A stretch of DNA of 64,000 nucleotides from Sceloporus undulatus (GCF_019175285.1 NC_056525.1:132733060-132797059), one strand, 5' to 3'; shown: positions 12,752 to 25,004, counted from the first letter of the stretch. Made by a program: numbers and translations. The notes: generated from the letters alone by a model not told the origin.

Positions 12752-13255
12752 CCGTATTTTCCGGCATATAAGACGACTGGGCATATAAGACGACTCCCAA
12801 CTTTTCCAGTTAAAATATAGAGTTTGGAATATACTCGCTGTATAAGACTACCCCTCTTCCAACACACACCAAATAAAATTTTTAAAAACATCAGATTTGA
12901 TTTCAATATGGTAATTTTAATTCAAATACTTATGACATGCAGATACTTAGCAGGAAAAGCTTGCTCTATACAAAGCCTGCTTGGATTGGTTAGCTCTCCC
13001 TGCCTGCCCAGCCCTCCCTGTCTCCAAGACTATTAGAGCGGTATTGCAAACATGGCTTTTCCCCCCGTATCCTGGGTGTCCTGGACGCCTGCAGCTTGTT
13101 CCGCCCTTCAGTTACATATGCGGCGACTGCAGATTCTCCAGTCCAGCTCAGAAGTTTCAGCATCTGCCCTATGACACCTGGCGTATAAGACGATCTCCAA
13201 GTTTTGAGAAGATTTTTCTGGGTTAAAAAGTAGTCTTATATGCCAGAAAATACAG
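12752..13255. mobile_element. TA-flanked MITE with CGTATTTTCCGGCATATAAG ends
   Basis: The left terminus CCGTATTTTCCGGCATATAA is complementary to the right terminus (TTATATGCCAGAAAATACAG). TA lies on both sides. The internal text repeatedly reads as TATAAGAC motifs. Non-coding, inserted in the L1. Confidence 0.8.
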
Positions 13256-14826
13256 TAGTTGTCTTATCTTTGTTTATCTGCAACCCAGAGACTCTACCAA
13301 AATGTTCCAGACTAATTCCCATTTGCTCCATATTATCTAACAGGTTCCTGAATGTAATCACAAGATTGTCAGGAAATGCCCTTGCTTTGTGTTCTGTTCC
13401 CTTTATTTTTACCCCTTTTATATTATTGTCATCTCTGATGGAGTTCATTAATATTTCTAAGACAACAATAAACAACAAGGGGGGAAAGTGGGCATCCCGG
13501 TCTGGTATCCTTTGAGGTACAGATTGCATGGGTTTTTCTCCATTAACTATTATCTCTGCTTTTTGTTCCTGATAGATATCCATTTTTGAAACATTTCTGC
13601 TATTTACATTTTTCTTAAAGTTTCCTTCAAAACTATCCAGTTAACATTGTCGAATGCCTTTTTGAAATCTAGATAGCACCAACTAACTTATTATTTAGAC
13701 TTTTCTCATGAAATTCAATTAAACTCAACACATGCATTAAGTTATTCTTAATTCTTCGATTAGGTAAAAAACACCTCTGATCGTCCCCTATCCAATTAAC
13801 CAGTATGTTAAGATTGAAACAAAATTCTTATAATCACTGTGGAAGAGTGATATATGCCTATAGATTTTAGGCTCTAATTTCTCTCTTTCTTCTTTGGGGA
13901 TCAAAATTATATATGTTAAGGAATGTTTTCTTCCAGCATTCCATTCATAATCTCCCATAATGGGACAGTTAATTGATCTTTAAAAGACCTTATAATATTT
14001 TGCAGGAAAGCCATGAGGCCCTGGCATCTTACTAGGTTTTATTTCTTGATTGCATTGTAAACTTCTTTTAATGATATTTTCCTATTTAACACATCTCTTT
14101 GTTTACTATCAAGTGGCTGAATTATTTTTCCATTCAGATATATTTCTGTTTTCCATCTTTATATCATCTTTCCTATAGAGTTTAGCATAATATTTCTACA
14201 TAAATTGTTTTAATGCATTCTGTTCTGTATATATTTTCCCCTTATCTCTTACTTGTGTTATTGTTTTCTTTCCTCTCCCTTTCCTTAATTTATGTGCCAA
14301 TAATTTCCCAGATTAATTACCAAATTCAAAGTGTAGTTGTCAGACCCATTACATTTTTCTACTAATTTCTCTGTCATTAAAGATGAAATCTGTCTTTGTA
14401 AACACTTAATCTCTTATATTATTGCTTTATTTATAGGATCTTTCTTTAGTTGTTTTCTTTTCTCACCCAACTCTTTGCATTTTATTCTTATATTCAAATG
14501 CCTTTTTCATGAAAAATGCCCTCATTACTACTTTAGATGTTTCCCATATTATATCTACTCGAATTCTCTGTGTCTTATTTTCTTATATGTTTTCTTTTAA
14601 TGTTCAATTTCTTTACCCGTATTATGGTATGTGGTTCAATTTGTGGTACAAAAATTAGAAATTAGACTTCTTCATCTTCAAACATGATATTATTTTGCAG
14701 AGGGTGCTAACATTAATTAAACATTTTCTAGGAATGTGGGGCATAGAAAAGGTTGTGAACCAGAGCCGTAGACAGAGGAAATTTATTTGTTACTTTTTTG
14801 AAATATATACTGTATCACCATATTTT

Positions 14827-14940
14827 ATTAGTTTATCTAACCATTCATTAATTTATTCATTAGTTTATCTAACCATTCATAAATTTATTCATTAGTTTAT
14901 CTAACCATTCGTAAACTTATTCATTAGTTTATCTAATCAA
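14827..14940. repeat. 32-bp tandem repeat, about 3.5 copies
   Basis: The unit TTAGTTTATCTAACCATTCA plus TTAATTTATTCA repeats with one to three changes per copy and ends in a partial unit. It sits just before a MITE. Confidence 0.9.
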
Positions 14941-14949
14941 TTTGACATA

Positions 14950-15175
14950 CAGATCACCCGCGTCATATGTGGGTGTGCCATATGTGGCTTTCAGCTTACA
15001 CTGAAGCTGCACTGTAATAAAAAGCATGGTGCATGTGCCCATGGGCACACTCACTGTGCCATGCTGTGTGCATGAGCTCCATTGTTTTCAATGGGGCTTG
15101 AACATACACATTTTTTGCCTTACGTGGGGAAAGGGGGTCCGGAACGGATCTCCCCGTGTAAGGGAAGGGCCTACT
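14950..15175. mobile_element. MITE, family F, second copy
   Basis: Same family as 12259-12501 in the opposite orientation: CAATGGGGCTTGAACATACA, GGAACGGATCTCCCC, GTAAGGGAAGGGCC at the right end. A TA lies before the left end; the right end has decayed. Confidence 0.7.
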
Positions 15176-15910
15176 ATATGTCTGAAACCAGAGTAATCCA
15201 CAGAGTTACAAATTTTGTGTTCCCTCCTCCTTTCTGCCACACTCCTGGCCTTGATGGTAAGGACTGATGGGAATTATAGTCCAAAACATCTAGAAGACAC
15301 TATGTTTAGGAAAGCTCAAAAGCACAGAGAAGATGCTTAAATGAATGAACTGACAAGAGTGCAGACCAGAGGAATAATTTACTTTTTCCTACTCAACTTG
15401 CCTTTTCCCAGCTCTTGACACAGGAGGTAGACTGATGTTTCTCACCTAAGCCATATCCAAATTATGCCCACTGACCACCCCCTTACCACTCAGACTTGGC
15501 ATTAACTTGGAATTGAACTACCACCCTAGAAATCGTAGGGAAAGGAGGCCATTAAAGGATTTTTGCATTAATAAAGAGAACCACTTTCCACATGGCCTTC
15601 CACTGGGAGAACAGAAGAGAAAGTTGTCATGTGATAATTTTCAAAAAAGGATGCTGTTATTCTGCAATTGTAATTTACCTGCTTTGTGCAATAAAGTCCC
15701 AAGAGGGTTTTTTGGGGGGGGGGAAATCCTATCTGTATGATAAGTCCTTGCTTGTAATTATAGTTGTGCAGTACTGGAAAGAGTTTCCCAGCTCTGGTGT
15801 TTGAGGGGAGAAGTCTTAGTAAATTAATGTTATTTATTTATTTTTAGTGTATGTCTAGCTAAAGTAAAAAAAAATGGCATCTTTCATTGATTCATCTGAC
15901 ATTGTATTGG
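15176..15910. other. Intergenic, small repeat scrap only
   Basis: GATGGGAATTATAGTCCAAAACATCTAGA near 15265-15295 resembles the inner part of the hAT-type MITE at 33882-34034. The rest is unassigned, with a run of G at 15713-15722. Confidence 0.45.
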
Positions 15911-16150
15911 TGTTGCTGTATCCCTTCGAGTCATTTTGCGACTTATGGCAACCCTAAGGTTCACAAGGTTTTCTTGGCAGAATTTGTTCAGAGTGGGTTT
16001 ACCTTTGCCTTCCTCTGAAGCTGAAAGAGTGTGACTAATCCAAAGCCTAGTCCAAGGCTTCCAAGGTTTCCATGGCCAAGCAGGGATTCGAACCCTGGTC
16101 TCTCAATGTCCTAGTTCAGCACTCAAACCACTACACCACACCGGCTCTCC
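15911..16150 (-). mobile_element. Sauria SINE, essentially full length
   Basis: On the minus strand it starts GGAGAGCCGGTGTGGTGTAG (tRNA-like head with A box TGGTGTAGTGG), has B box GGGTTCGAATCCC, the linker CTTGGCCATGG, and the 3' part ending GGTTGCCATAAGTCGCAAAA. The 3' end is of the RTE/BovB type, the usual source of its retrotransposition machinery. Confidence 0.9.
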
Positions 16151-16283
16151 CAATTTATTGAGCACCGAGTGGAGGTGATGGGAGTTCATGCATAACCAAT
16201 GTCACTTACTGAGATATTGAATAAAGATTATTTTGTAGAGATTAAAGCAGAACTATCTGCAGGCTCTTTAACCCCTATAGCAG

Positions 16284-16352
16284 GGGTTGGCAACCTTTTT
16301 GAGCCGGGGGCCGGGTTGCTGTCCCCCAGACAACGGGGGGGGGGGGGGGGGC
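16284..16352. mobile_element. hAT-like terminal fragment and poly-G run
   Basis: CAGGGGTTGGCAACCTTTTTG is a typical hAT-type MITE terminus. It is followed by G-rich text and an uninterrupted 17-G run (16335-16351) that may be an unstable or misassembled tract. Confidence 0.55.
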
Positions 16353-16895
16353 AAAAATAAATAAATAATTAAATAATCAAATAATATAGGACAACATTTT
16401 CAAGTGTAGGACACATTTTTTAAAATGGAGGACATGTGAAAAAATTTGATGCTTTTTAAAAAAATGTTCATATAAATGCATGTTTCTTAGGCATGATCAA
16501 AATGGAGGACATTTGGGCATTATTCCTAGACAGATGACAGAAAGGTTCACATGGCTATGCATATTGAACATGTCAAGGTGGTCTCACAAGAAGTGAGTTG
16601 CCCTTGGGTTCAACTGTACTTCTCAGAAGTGTGTACTTGGACAAGGGACTGTGGTTTTTCCTGACTGCGCATGAGTTTGTAAAAATCACAGTAAGTTACA
16701 TTGGCTGTGCCTCAGAGGCTTGCTGCTATCACTATCATCATCATCACTATAATTGTCCAAGAAAGGCAGATTGTTAGCATTCAAAGCACCATAAATACAC
16801 AGAAAATGCACTTGCATATATTTAATAATAATTAAAAAACACATGGAAAAAAAAAATAAAAAACAAGGCGGGGTATATATTTAATTATAAAATTA

Positions 16896-17117
16896 ATGTA
16901 ATAAAATAAAAAGCAATAATAAAAATAGTGAAATAAAATAAAAAGCAGTAATGAAAAACAATGAAGTAAAATAAAAAAGCAATAATGAAAATTAATGAAG
17001 TAAAATAAAAAAGCAATAATAAAAATAATGAAATAAAATAAAAAAGCAATAATAAAAATAATGAAATAAAATAAAAAGCAATAATAAAAATAATGAAATA
17101 AAATAAAAAGCAATAAT
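16896..17117. repeat. AT-rich minisatellite running into a gap
   Basis: About seven copies of a roughly 32-bp unit, TAATGAAATAAAATAAAAAG plus CAATAATAAAAA, with small length changes. It stops at the 100-N gap, so the array is truncated by the assembly. Confidence 0.9.
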
Positions 17118-17217
17118 NNNNNNNNNNNNNNNNNNNNNNNNNNNNNNNNNNNNNNNNNNNNNNNNNNNNNNNNNNNNNNNNNNNNNNNNNNNNNNNNNNN
17201 NNNNNNNNNNNNNNNNN
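17118..17217. other. Assembly gap (100 N)
   Basis: Gap at the edge of the minisatellite, most likely caused by it. Confidence 1.
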
Positions 17218-17270
17218 ACACAATAATCTCCTAAATGCTCAACAAAAGACCAAGGTGAGTGGGGCATCAT

Positions 17271-17372
17271 TGTATTTAATGGGAGTTAATCATCCACAGC
17301 TTTTGGTATCCACAAGGGTGGTGATGGTTGGGTCCTGGAACCAAACCCAACTGCGTAACAAGGGCCCACTAT
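17271..17372 (-). mobile_element. Tigger/pogo-like MITE fragment
   Basis: Antisense to the complete copy at 34590-34819: TTTGGTATCCACAAGG, GGGTCCTGGAACCAAA and GCCCACTATA correspond to its left part. Confidence 0.7.
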
Positions 17373-17399
17373 ACTTTAAAATTACGTAGATCACCTTTG

Positions 17400-18005
17400 T
17401 TCATTATTTTTGTTTTTTTAATGTTCAGGTATAAGCCTGCTTTTGCACTTTCTGACTTGACCTTTTCAGGAATCTTTCCAAATCTTTGCTATTTTCTGCT
17501 AGTAGTATGCTATCATCTGCATATTTTAGATTGCTGATGTTCCTTCCTCCAGTTTTCACACCTCCTTCTTTATATAAAATATGTTGGCATATTTTGATAA
17601 TGTGAGCAGAATGCAGCCTTCCCTGACCCTTTTGCCAATTTGGGACCATTTTGTTTCTCCATATTCTCTTTAACGGTAGCCTCTTCTCTTAAGTACAGAT
17701 TTTATTGACCTTCCTTAGTAATTGTTCCAAGTCCATGATGTTTTCTGATAGCAATATGGTATCATCCGCATAGCGTTACTCCTCCTCCTTCTGAGTCTAA
17801 ATCTGTTCTTTGTATGATATTTTCTGCAAACAAGTTGAACAAGCAGGATAATAATATGCTGCCTTGCCTGACCCTATTGCCAACTGGGAACTATTCTATC
17901 TGTTGGAGCTGATACCCTTTTCACTTTTGAATATGCCTGCTGCTTGGTTGCCTTGTGTTTGAGTTCTGATTGTGTTACTGATCATATTTTCCATGATGTC
18001 CTGCC
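17400..18005 (-). mobile_element. RTE/BovB LINE fragments, two overlapping RT pieces
   Basis: The antisense of 17425-17649 reads VKTGGRNISNLKYADDSILLAE, an RTE reverse-transcriptase YADD block. A second YADD-type copy of the same RT region, antisense, occurs near 17700-17880. Two partial copies, or an internal duplication, lie side by side. Both carry stops. Confidence 0.75.
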
Positions 18006-20596
18006 ATATTGACTGGGTTATTTAAATGGGCTATACTGAAACCAATTTCTACCATTTCAATTCAGTTGGCAAGAAACCCAAGAGCATCACACTTTCCGTG
18101 CCTAGGGAGAAAATTCCTACTGAGTCATATATCAACATGTAATATTTCTACAGCAACCAGTAATGCTGTAAAGATCTGAAAAAGGCTCTGGTTGGAGAGA
18201 AGAAGATTGCTATAATCTGTAAAATAGCCTCCTGCTCCAGGACATTAATGCAACTACATGCTAAGGTTGGAACTGTTTTGGTATCTCATATGTGTAAGTT
18301 TCCCTACAAAATGGCTAGACATCTTTGCCCTTTGTGCAATATCAGCATTCGAGATTGTGAAAACAGAGCTGCTGATATGGTGCTGCTGCACATGCTGGCA
18401 GACACACCGCTGATGCATATCTGCTCCTGCTTAAATGGGCAGTTGTACTCCTTCATTTACGCAGTTGGCTATGCAGTGATGTCATTCAACACAAGGCTGG
18501 CCTAGCACAATTACTTTGTAACTTGGCATGCAGAAATTTATACTGTGCAACACTGATGTAAGATCTCAGCCAATGTGGACTGATATGGCCTGCCTAATCC
18601 AGCAGCAGATGTCACATCCCTACATTTCCAAGCTTTTGTTTCAGGCTTGGATGCAGGAATTGGTGGGGTATTCCTGTTAAGATAATGAGTATTAGAAAGA
18701 AATCAGCATCGGAATCATGCATATACATGGGACCTGTGGGAGAAATAAACTTAAAATAGCAACTAAATTGCAAATATAGGCCAGAATCCAATATTACACA
18801 GTGCAATATGTAGCTTTACATATACTCAGCTATGTAGCAGAGGTGATTGGAAACTCTGTCAGAGAATTGCAAACCTGTGTAACAGGGCACTGGCAACACT
18901 GTCCCAATGCACATCAGTCTCTGCCAATGCTCATCGACACTCCCCAGCCAATATCCCAATGTACAATGGAACCAATGGATAACAGGACTGATGCACATTG
19001 GTCCCAATGTACATTGGCGGCTACACTGGCTCCCCTACATAGTGACATAACAGCAGCCCTATACTGGATATGAATATTATGTAACTTCTCAGTTCTAATA
19101 CCTACAGATGTAAGTCTACTTAGCCTGTTTTGTTTGTTTATTTATTTATTGCTTTGAAAACATTTCAGCATTCTTATGAAGACAGATGTCCCCAACAGGA
19201 TTCCAGAGTTAATATTAAAACAACAACAACAATTTAATTCATTTTTACCATTTCATCAAAATCAACATATAAAAGCAAGTGTTTGTATTGCAACCAGTTA
19301 AAATAATTATAAAATAATAAAATAATTTAAAGAAGAAATTGATCATATTGATGAGGGCAACTTTTTTTCCTTCATCATCCCAATATGACCATTATAGAAC
19401 AGCTACATGTTCGCAAGTCTTTGCAATTTTGGCATCCCGCTAAATCATTGTGTTTATACAAACATGATGCTTTATATTCACTGCAAGCAACATTACCAAT
19501 TTTTAATGTCCTTAATATGGGGATTTCTAGGCAGCTTGAGGAAGGACAACTGTGACACTAGTGTAGAAGATTCATATTCTTTTTCCAGCACTCCGGCAGA
19601 TGGGTGCTAGTGCTTGTGTTTGCTGCTGATAAATGTGTAATGTATTGAACTATAATGTAAACCACCACATGTTTTCATGTATCTTAGCCCTTGGGTACTT
19701 CCACCTTTGTGAGAGGAATGTGCTTTCCTTTTTATATGAAGTTTATCTCATGCTAAGCAGTAAGATTAAGCACAGGGAGCTGAAAGAAGCTGCTGAATGG
19801 GAGGAACTGCCTTAATAAATAACATTAATAATTTATCCAGCCCAGGTTTCTCCCCTTTGCTCGAAATGAAATATTTGCCTATGTGAAAGCCCACTGAATA
19901 AGAACATACCTCGGCTTTTGTGGGGTTCAGATTAAGGAAGAAGATGCTAAAGGCCTTATCTACACTTTAATTTCCAACCCTTCACATTAATGCCAAACTC
20001 ATTTAAGAAGCCGCTAAGTCACTGCCAGTTCTTTTATTTCTTTCACTGTAGCTTGGGTGTTTTTTTCTTCTTACTGTAATACCAGTGAGCTGAGGATGGA
20101 ACAGAAATGGCATTGTGTGTTTTCCAGGCCTCAATCATGGATATACAAATTAATGAGATAATATTTTTCCTCCAATTTTTCCATATTATATGCTATTCAA
20201 AAGTCAGAAAATAGCAAAAGTGGTTTGGCAATTCAGAAGAAGTGGAAGAAATGAAGGATGTTTTAAGAAAGCACTATCTAAAACAAACCTCATTCCTTGA
20301 TGGCATGCCTCCCATGGCACCAAATCAAAATAAGGATTATTCCCAGAGTTCAATCAAGATCGTAAGGGATACTGGGTGCCATAATTAAGTCACTGGAACT
20401 CAGGATTTTAGGATCTGTGGGAGATATGCAACACATATCCAAAATGGCAAATGTGGCACTTGATCTTAGAACTAAAACACAGCATCACTGATGAAGGAGG
20501 ACTATCATTCACATGAATATACTGTGGATTTGGAAAATTGTGACAGTTGCCAGAATCTATATGGCAGACAGATGAGAGGGATGACAAGGCACAGGC
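18006..20596. other. Intergenic, no gene recognised
   Basis: Contains locally repetitive CAATG(T/C)ACAT..GG(T/A)CCCAATG motifs at 18895-19020 and poly-CAA near 19215. The 85-codon frame at 18248-18505 has no domain, and no splice sites support it. Confidence 0.4.
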
Positions 20597-20696
20597 NNNN
20601 NNNNNNNNNNNNNNNNNNNNNNNNNNNNNNNNNNNNNNNNNNNNNNNNNNNNNNNNNNNNNNNNNNNNNNNNNNNNNNNNNNNNNNNNNNNNNNNN
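20597..20696. other. Assembly gap (100 N)
   Basis: Exactly 100 N in otherwise unique sequence. Confidence 1.
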
Positions 20697-21424
20697 ACCA
20701 ATTTTCAAATCTGAATTCCCTCATAAAGTCAAGTTGGCATGAGCGTATGGGTCAAATTGCAATCGATGAGTTAAAATTTGTCACCCGTTTCTAGCTGATG
20801 AAATAGTGGACAAAACCCCCTCTTAAAAAAAAAATCAAAACCAAATATCCATTTGAACAGAGATGCCAGGAATAAAGCCTCCAAGGTGAACTGTGGTGAA
20901 TTACTTTCTTTAAGTGGATATGTCCAGAATAACAGATATACCTGATGGTATATAAAAAGATCTTGAAGGCTGAATCTGCCTCCCTCTTTGATTGGAATTT
21001 ACATCCTTTTCATTGAAATTCTAGGAGGATATGAACTCCCCCTCCCAAAAAATCTCCTGAACAAATGCATGTACTTTTTGAAAATACTAGCAAGGTATAA
21101 GTAGATGAATTCCATGAATAATGTAAACAATTCTAAAGTATAGCAGTGTTATTTTGGAAAATTATTATGCAAAGGGATCTTGTAGCACCTTTGAGACTAA
21201 TGGAAATAAAGAGGTAGGTAGCATGAGCTTTCATAGATTTCAGCATTTTTCCTGAGATGCATTTTAGTTATAACATTCATTTTAATCATGTTTACCTAAA
21301 AGACTGATTTTTAAGCTTGTCTATCTCTCTAAATCCTGTGCAATACATTTTATCAGTTTACTTATACTGAGATGAATAATCTGAGATACATCCCTAGCGA
21401 TCATTGCCCCAAAAAAGTAATATA
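20697..21424. other. Intergenic, no gene recognised
   Basis: AT-rich. GATCTTGTAGCACCTTTGAG at 21176 is a phrase often seen in lizard repeats, but no element could be delimited. Confidence 0.35.
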
Positions 21425-21724
21425 GGCCCGATTTAAACAGGCCTTTGTGCCGTCCCCCATCACATGCTAGGGGACGCAGCGTCCATACCGGCCTCACCCC
21501 TAGCATGTGACGGGGGCATCAAAATGGCGGTGGCCTGTACACACGGGCACCGCCATTTTGACGCGATGGACACATAGCGTCCGCATGAGTGCACCATTTT
21601 TGTGGGTTCTTTTTCTGCCGCTGGGAAGCCTTGCCGTTTGGCAGCTGAGGTTTCCTGCCAGCGGAAATGGAGGCGGAGGCAGACTGCCCTTTTTGGGCAG
21701 TCTGTATCCCATCATAATTTGGGC
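21425..21724. mobile_element. GC-rich palindromic MITE, family D (relative at 36898-37452)
   Basis: Starts GGCCCGATTTAAACAGGCC. It has nested inverted repeats (CATCACATGCTAGGGG with CCCCTAGCATGTGA, and AAAATGGCGGTGGCC with GGCACCGCCATTTTGA), then a GGCAGTCTGTATCCC right part. The order of blocks parallels 36898-37452 although the sequence has diverged. Confidence 0.7.
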
Positions 21725-22050
21725 AACATAAAAGCTGCCCTGTTTTAAATATGTCTGTTTTGTCTCTCACTGACAGTTTTTCTGACTTGCAAGTTTATCA
21801 CACTGGAAAAAAAGATAGGAGCTTCTCATCAATATCGCATGATTTGGTAAAGATTATCACACAACATTGCCTGACATCAAAAACATCCTGCGATTACCCT
21901 GCAAATAAAGAGGAATTATAGCGCCACTTTTTATTCATGGGAAAATCTTTGCCAAATTGCACAATATTGACAGGAACATTCCACAATGCTCCCAGCTTTT
22001 TTCCCAGGTGATGAACTCCTCGGACCAGTTAATTGAATGTTCAGATATTT
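21725..22050. other. Intergenic, probable small DNA element
   Basis: TTATCACAC motifs at 21796 and 21856 and AT-rich text ending before the family A arm. No second copy in the window to define it. Confidence 0.3.
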
Positions 22051-22150
22051 TACCAAAACGTCAGGAATAAACTCTACCAGAACATGGCCACATAGCTCGA
22101 AAAAACCACAAAAAACTATGGATGCCGGCCGTGAAAGCCTTCGACTTCAC
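22051..22150 (+). mobile_element. Fold-back element family A, single arm
   Basis: AGAACATGGCCACATAGCTC, ACCACAAAAAACTATGGATG and CCGTGAAAGCCTTCGACTTC match the right arm of the complete element at 43840-44179. Confidence 0.75.
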
Positions 22151-22657
22151 ATTTACCAAAATTGTTAATCGACTGCAGCAAAACAGGGATTGGCTGCTAG
22201 GGCTTTGAAAGAAACAACAAAAGGTAAACTGTAAAAGAAATGTTTTTAAATACTAAACTGTGATGCATAAATCCATTGGTCCTGGAATTTTGTCTAATAG
22301 CACATGCTAAGAGCTCCAAGCTCAAGTGGAATATTAAAGGAGACAATGGACATACCTGCCTTGTCCCCTGTTTTGATGTAAAAACGAAGATGAGAAAAAC
22401 ATTGGTCATAATGTTGGTGCCAAATATAATTTTTTTATCAGTTTCAAAAATATTTTAGGAAACTGTGTACTAGCCATTAGTGTGAAAATAAATGACCAGT
22501 AAATTTTGATCAGAGACCTTCTCAGTATCTAAAGGAATAACCGCTGACTGATCCGTTCTGAATTTAAAGCAAACAAATCCACAACCAATCAAGTGTTATT
22601 GGCTCCCTGTCTGTTTTTGATACATCCCACCTGGTCAAGACTTAAAAAAGTCTACTG

Positions 22658-22876
22658 CCAAAATAAAGCTGCTTCAGGTCTCTCTGGAGGTATGCTATTT
22701 AAATGATGCATGGGTCCTAAGAGTCCGAAGGTCGTGCCAAAGCCACACTCCATTCCTAAGCACTGGAGTGCAGCTTTGGTGCAGCTTCTTGATTCTTAGG
22801 GCACATGCATCATTTAAACAGCATACCTCCAAAGAGACCCGAAGCAGCTTTATTTTGGCAGTCTGTAACAGGCCTA
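22658..22876. mobile_element. Palindromic MITE, family B, second copy
   Basis: AAAATAAAGCTGCTTCAGGT and AGGTATGCTATTTAAATGAT on the left; ATCATTTAAACAGCATACC and GAAGCAGCTTTATTTTGGCA on the right. It sits inside the L1 RT region. Confidence 0.8.
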
Positions 22877-23904
22877 TGACTTTTTGTAATCTATCACCTA
22901 AAATAACAGTCGATATTTTGATAGCAACATTAGATAAGGATATAGGATGACAAGTATGATCCTTTCCAAATTTAGGCATCAAATGAATATAGACATTACT
23001 TAATGATGAAGAGAGGAAGCCAGATTTTAAGATATGTTTGTAGTGTTGTAGTAGTCTTGGTGCTAATAGAATGGGGGAAAAAAGTCTCATTCAAATTGAG
23101 TCTTCCCATTTCTCATGTTTGCTATAACAATGATAATTCCTCTAATTGTAAAGGTTCCAGAAGAAATTGTGGCTGTGATGTGTGAAGATGGGGAAGAGCA
23201 ATATGAGAAAAGAAAGTCTTCATATCCTGTTAGTGAATTTCATTATCAAAGCCACAAAATGGTGCATAAAACTCCAAAAATTATAGATTTATATTTGTTG
23301 GTGATGTATATAAATTGTTACTTTCATATCTGATGGCTGAAATAACATTGCATTGCTCTTGATGCTTAAGTGGATGACCCAGAATCTTTTTTGGATGTTC
23401 TCCATTTTTCTAATATGCTTGCTATAGACATGTCAAAGCAAATTCTATTTGTTGTGAGGGAATATTATTCAGTTTATATATAACTTTTTACCATTCTTGA
23501 TAAAGTTGTTCAGATGGAAAAACAGCAAACTGGGATACAAGAGCTTTCAGCTGCTTGTTCAATAATTCCCTGTTTTAATTTTGAAGTCATTTTGAAAGAA
23601 GAATGAATAATAATTCTACCCCAAATGTAGGCTGGGAATGGGAATGTTTCCCATTCAATAGCATATGAACTTGCAGAGCTTTCATTCATTTAAAAACTTC
23701 CCATCAGATCTGCTGACATTTGAGTATTAAACTGTTCATCACTGGGAAGTAAAACACTAAAATGCCAGACACTAAAAGGTTTATTAGCATTAAAAAAGCC
23801 AAATTCTAGACAAACCAGAATACACTCTGTGATATTATCAAGGATTCAGTTTTGCATGTGTTTATATTTTTAACCAAAGATGTAGAAATTAAAAAAATAA
23901 TTGA

Positions 23905-24090
23905 AACAGCCTCATTGGCTACTGCTTGGTTTCTGGGCACAGTTCAAAGTGCTGGTCATGACCTATAAAGCCCTACATGGGTCCAGACTATTTGAAAGGC
24001 TGTATCTTCCCATATGAACTTGCCAGAGTTTTAAGATCATCAGGGATGTTTTTTTCTCGGTCCCACCACCAAATTTGTTAAAGTCGCCAC
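23905..24090 (+). mobile_element. L2 LINE ORF C-terminal fragment
   Basis: TTTCTGGGCACAGTTCAAAG, TGGTCATGACCTATAAAGCC and CATATGAACTTGCC parallel the L2 end at 62890-63010. Short and decayed. Confidence 0.7.
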
Positions 24091-24552
24091 CATTTGGATA
24101 TATTATTGCACACTATATTGAAGCAGAAAGATGTATGTAGGTTAGGAATGCCACACTTCATCACTGGGAAGTAAAACACTAAAATGTCTAGCAACATTTG
24201 TAATCTAGATCTCACTATACCAATTTTACTGAATGCTCGTCACATCCTCTGTCAATAAATGGGTTTCTTGTAGGAATGCGATGTTAGCCCTAAATTCTTT
24301 TAACTTAGAAAGCACTCATTTTTGTCTGCACCTCGCAACCCTTTGACAGTCCATAAAATTATGTTAAACGTTAAACCACCAGTACATCACAGCTATGATT
24401 TCCAGTACTACAGAACTTGATTTTTAAAAAGCTTGCATAAAATAGTATAAATTTCTAAGTTTTGATCTGTAGTTGTTAATTCCAAAAATCATCATTTCAC
24501 TGTTTATAGTTCTTATAGTAATCATGGAAACTCTGACAAATCTTATAAAATG

Positions 24553-24823
24553 ATATATTTGCTGTTGTTAGCTGCCATCAAGTCAACTTCGACGCATGGC
24601 AACCCCATGACTATGAGATCTCCAAGTCACCCTCTCATCAACAGCCCTGCTGAGGTCTTGCAGATTCAGTGCCGTGGCTTCCTTGATTGCATCTGGAAAA
24701 GCAAGCATTATTGTCTTTTCCAGTGAGTTATGTCTTCTCATGATATACCTAAAGTACAACAGTCTCAGTTATCGCTTTTTGTGGGTTTTTCGGGCTATGA
24801 GGCTATGTTCTAGTCTCAGTTAT
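24553..24823 (-). mobile_element. RTE/BovB LINE 3' region
   Basis: Antisense BovB text: GCCATCAAGTCAACTTCGAC, ATGGCAACCCCATGACTATG, ATCAACAGCCCTGCTGAGGT, TTTTCCAGTGAGTTATGTCT. A 39-bp foreign segment (24773-24811) splits it near its end. Confidence 0.8.
24761..24823. repeat. 39-bp insert flanked by a perfect 12-bp duplication
   Basis: AGTCTCAGTTAT occurs at 24761-24772 and 24812-24823. The 39 bases between them match the tip of fold-back family A (TTTTTGTGGGTTTTTCGGGC). Confidence 0.85.
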
Positions 24824-24971
24824 ACTCAGAAAATCACATATAAGTAAATAAAATGGGAGGGGGGGGAATGAACACCTCAGGTAGTTGAAAAAAATAAAAA
24901 ATGAAGTTCCCACAATTCCCCCCCCCAACTTAAACAAATGCAAAAATAACAACAACAAAACCCCAAAATGT

Positions 24972-24973
<2 letters not shown>

Positions 24974-25004
<31 letters not shown>

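Larger units (their letters stand above)
10377..14700 (-). mobile_element. L1-clade LINE ORF2 remains, interrupted by MITEs
   Basis: Antisense L1 ORF2 pieces run in order along the minus strand. Linker sequence between endonuclease and reverse transcriptase is near 13700-14600. RT is near 13236-13583 (GLQINKDKTTTVFSG and an FPDN block at the active-site position usually read as YADD). Thumb and C-terminal parts are near 12620, 12000-12240, 11322-11660 (GRLALPNLQIYYEACCFDWL) and 10540-10930 (CWKC..GKFLHMWW..AKKYW, the usual zinc-knuckle-like end). The copy has frame breaks and stops and is far from functional. It contains a 100-N gap and at least three DNA elements (11003-11235, 12259-12501, 12752-13255). 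Confidence 0.85.
22197..24420 (-). mobile_element. L1-clade LINE ORF2 remains (endonuclease and RT)
   Basis: On the minus strand: an endonuclease start near 24200-24370 (FRANIAFLQETHLLTEDVTS), an RT region near 22880-23000 (PKFGKDHTCHPISLSNVAIK, diverged from PKPGKDP..YRPISLLN), and GTRQVCPLSPLIF near 22350. It is interrupted by a family B MITE (22658-22876) and an L2 fragment (23905-24080), and has many stops. The ORF1 piece at 27830-28262 lies upstream in the same orientation and may belong to the same insertion. Confidence 0.75.

Noticed and set aside
14827-14940. CRISPR-like array
   Set aside because: Contiguous 32-bp tandem units with no unique spacers, in vertebrate DNA.
16832-17270. 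Several minus-strand hydrophobic frames
   Set aside because: Translations of the AT-rich minisatellite and the N gap.
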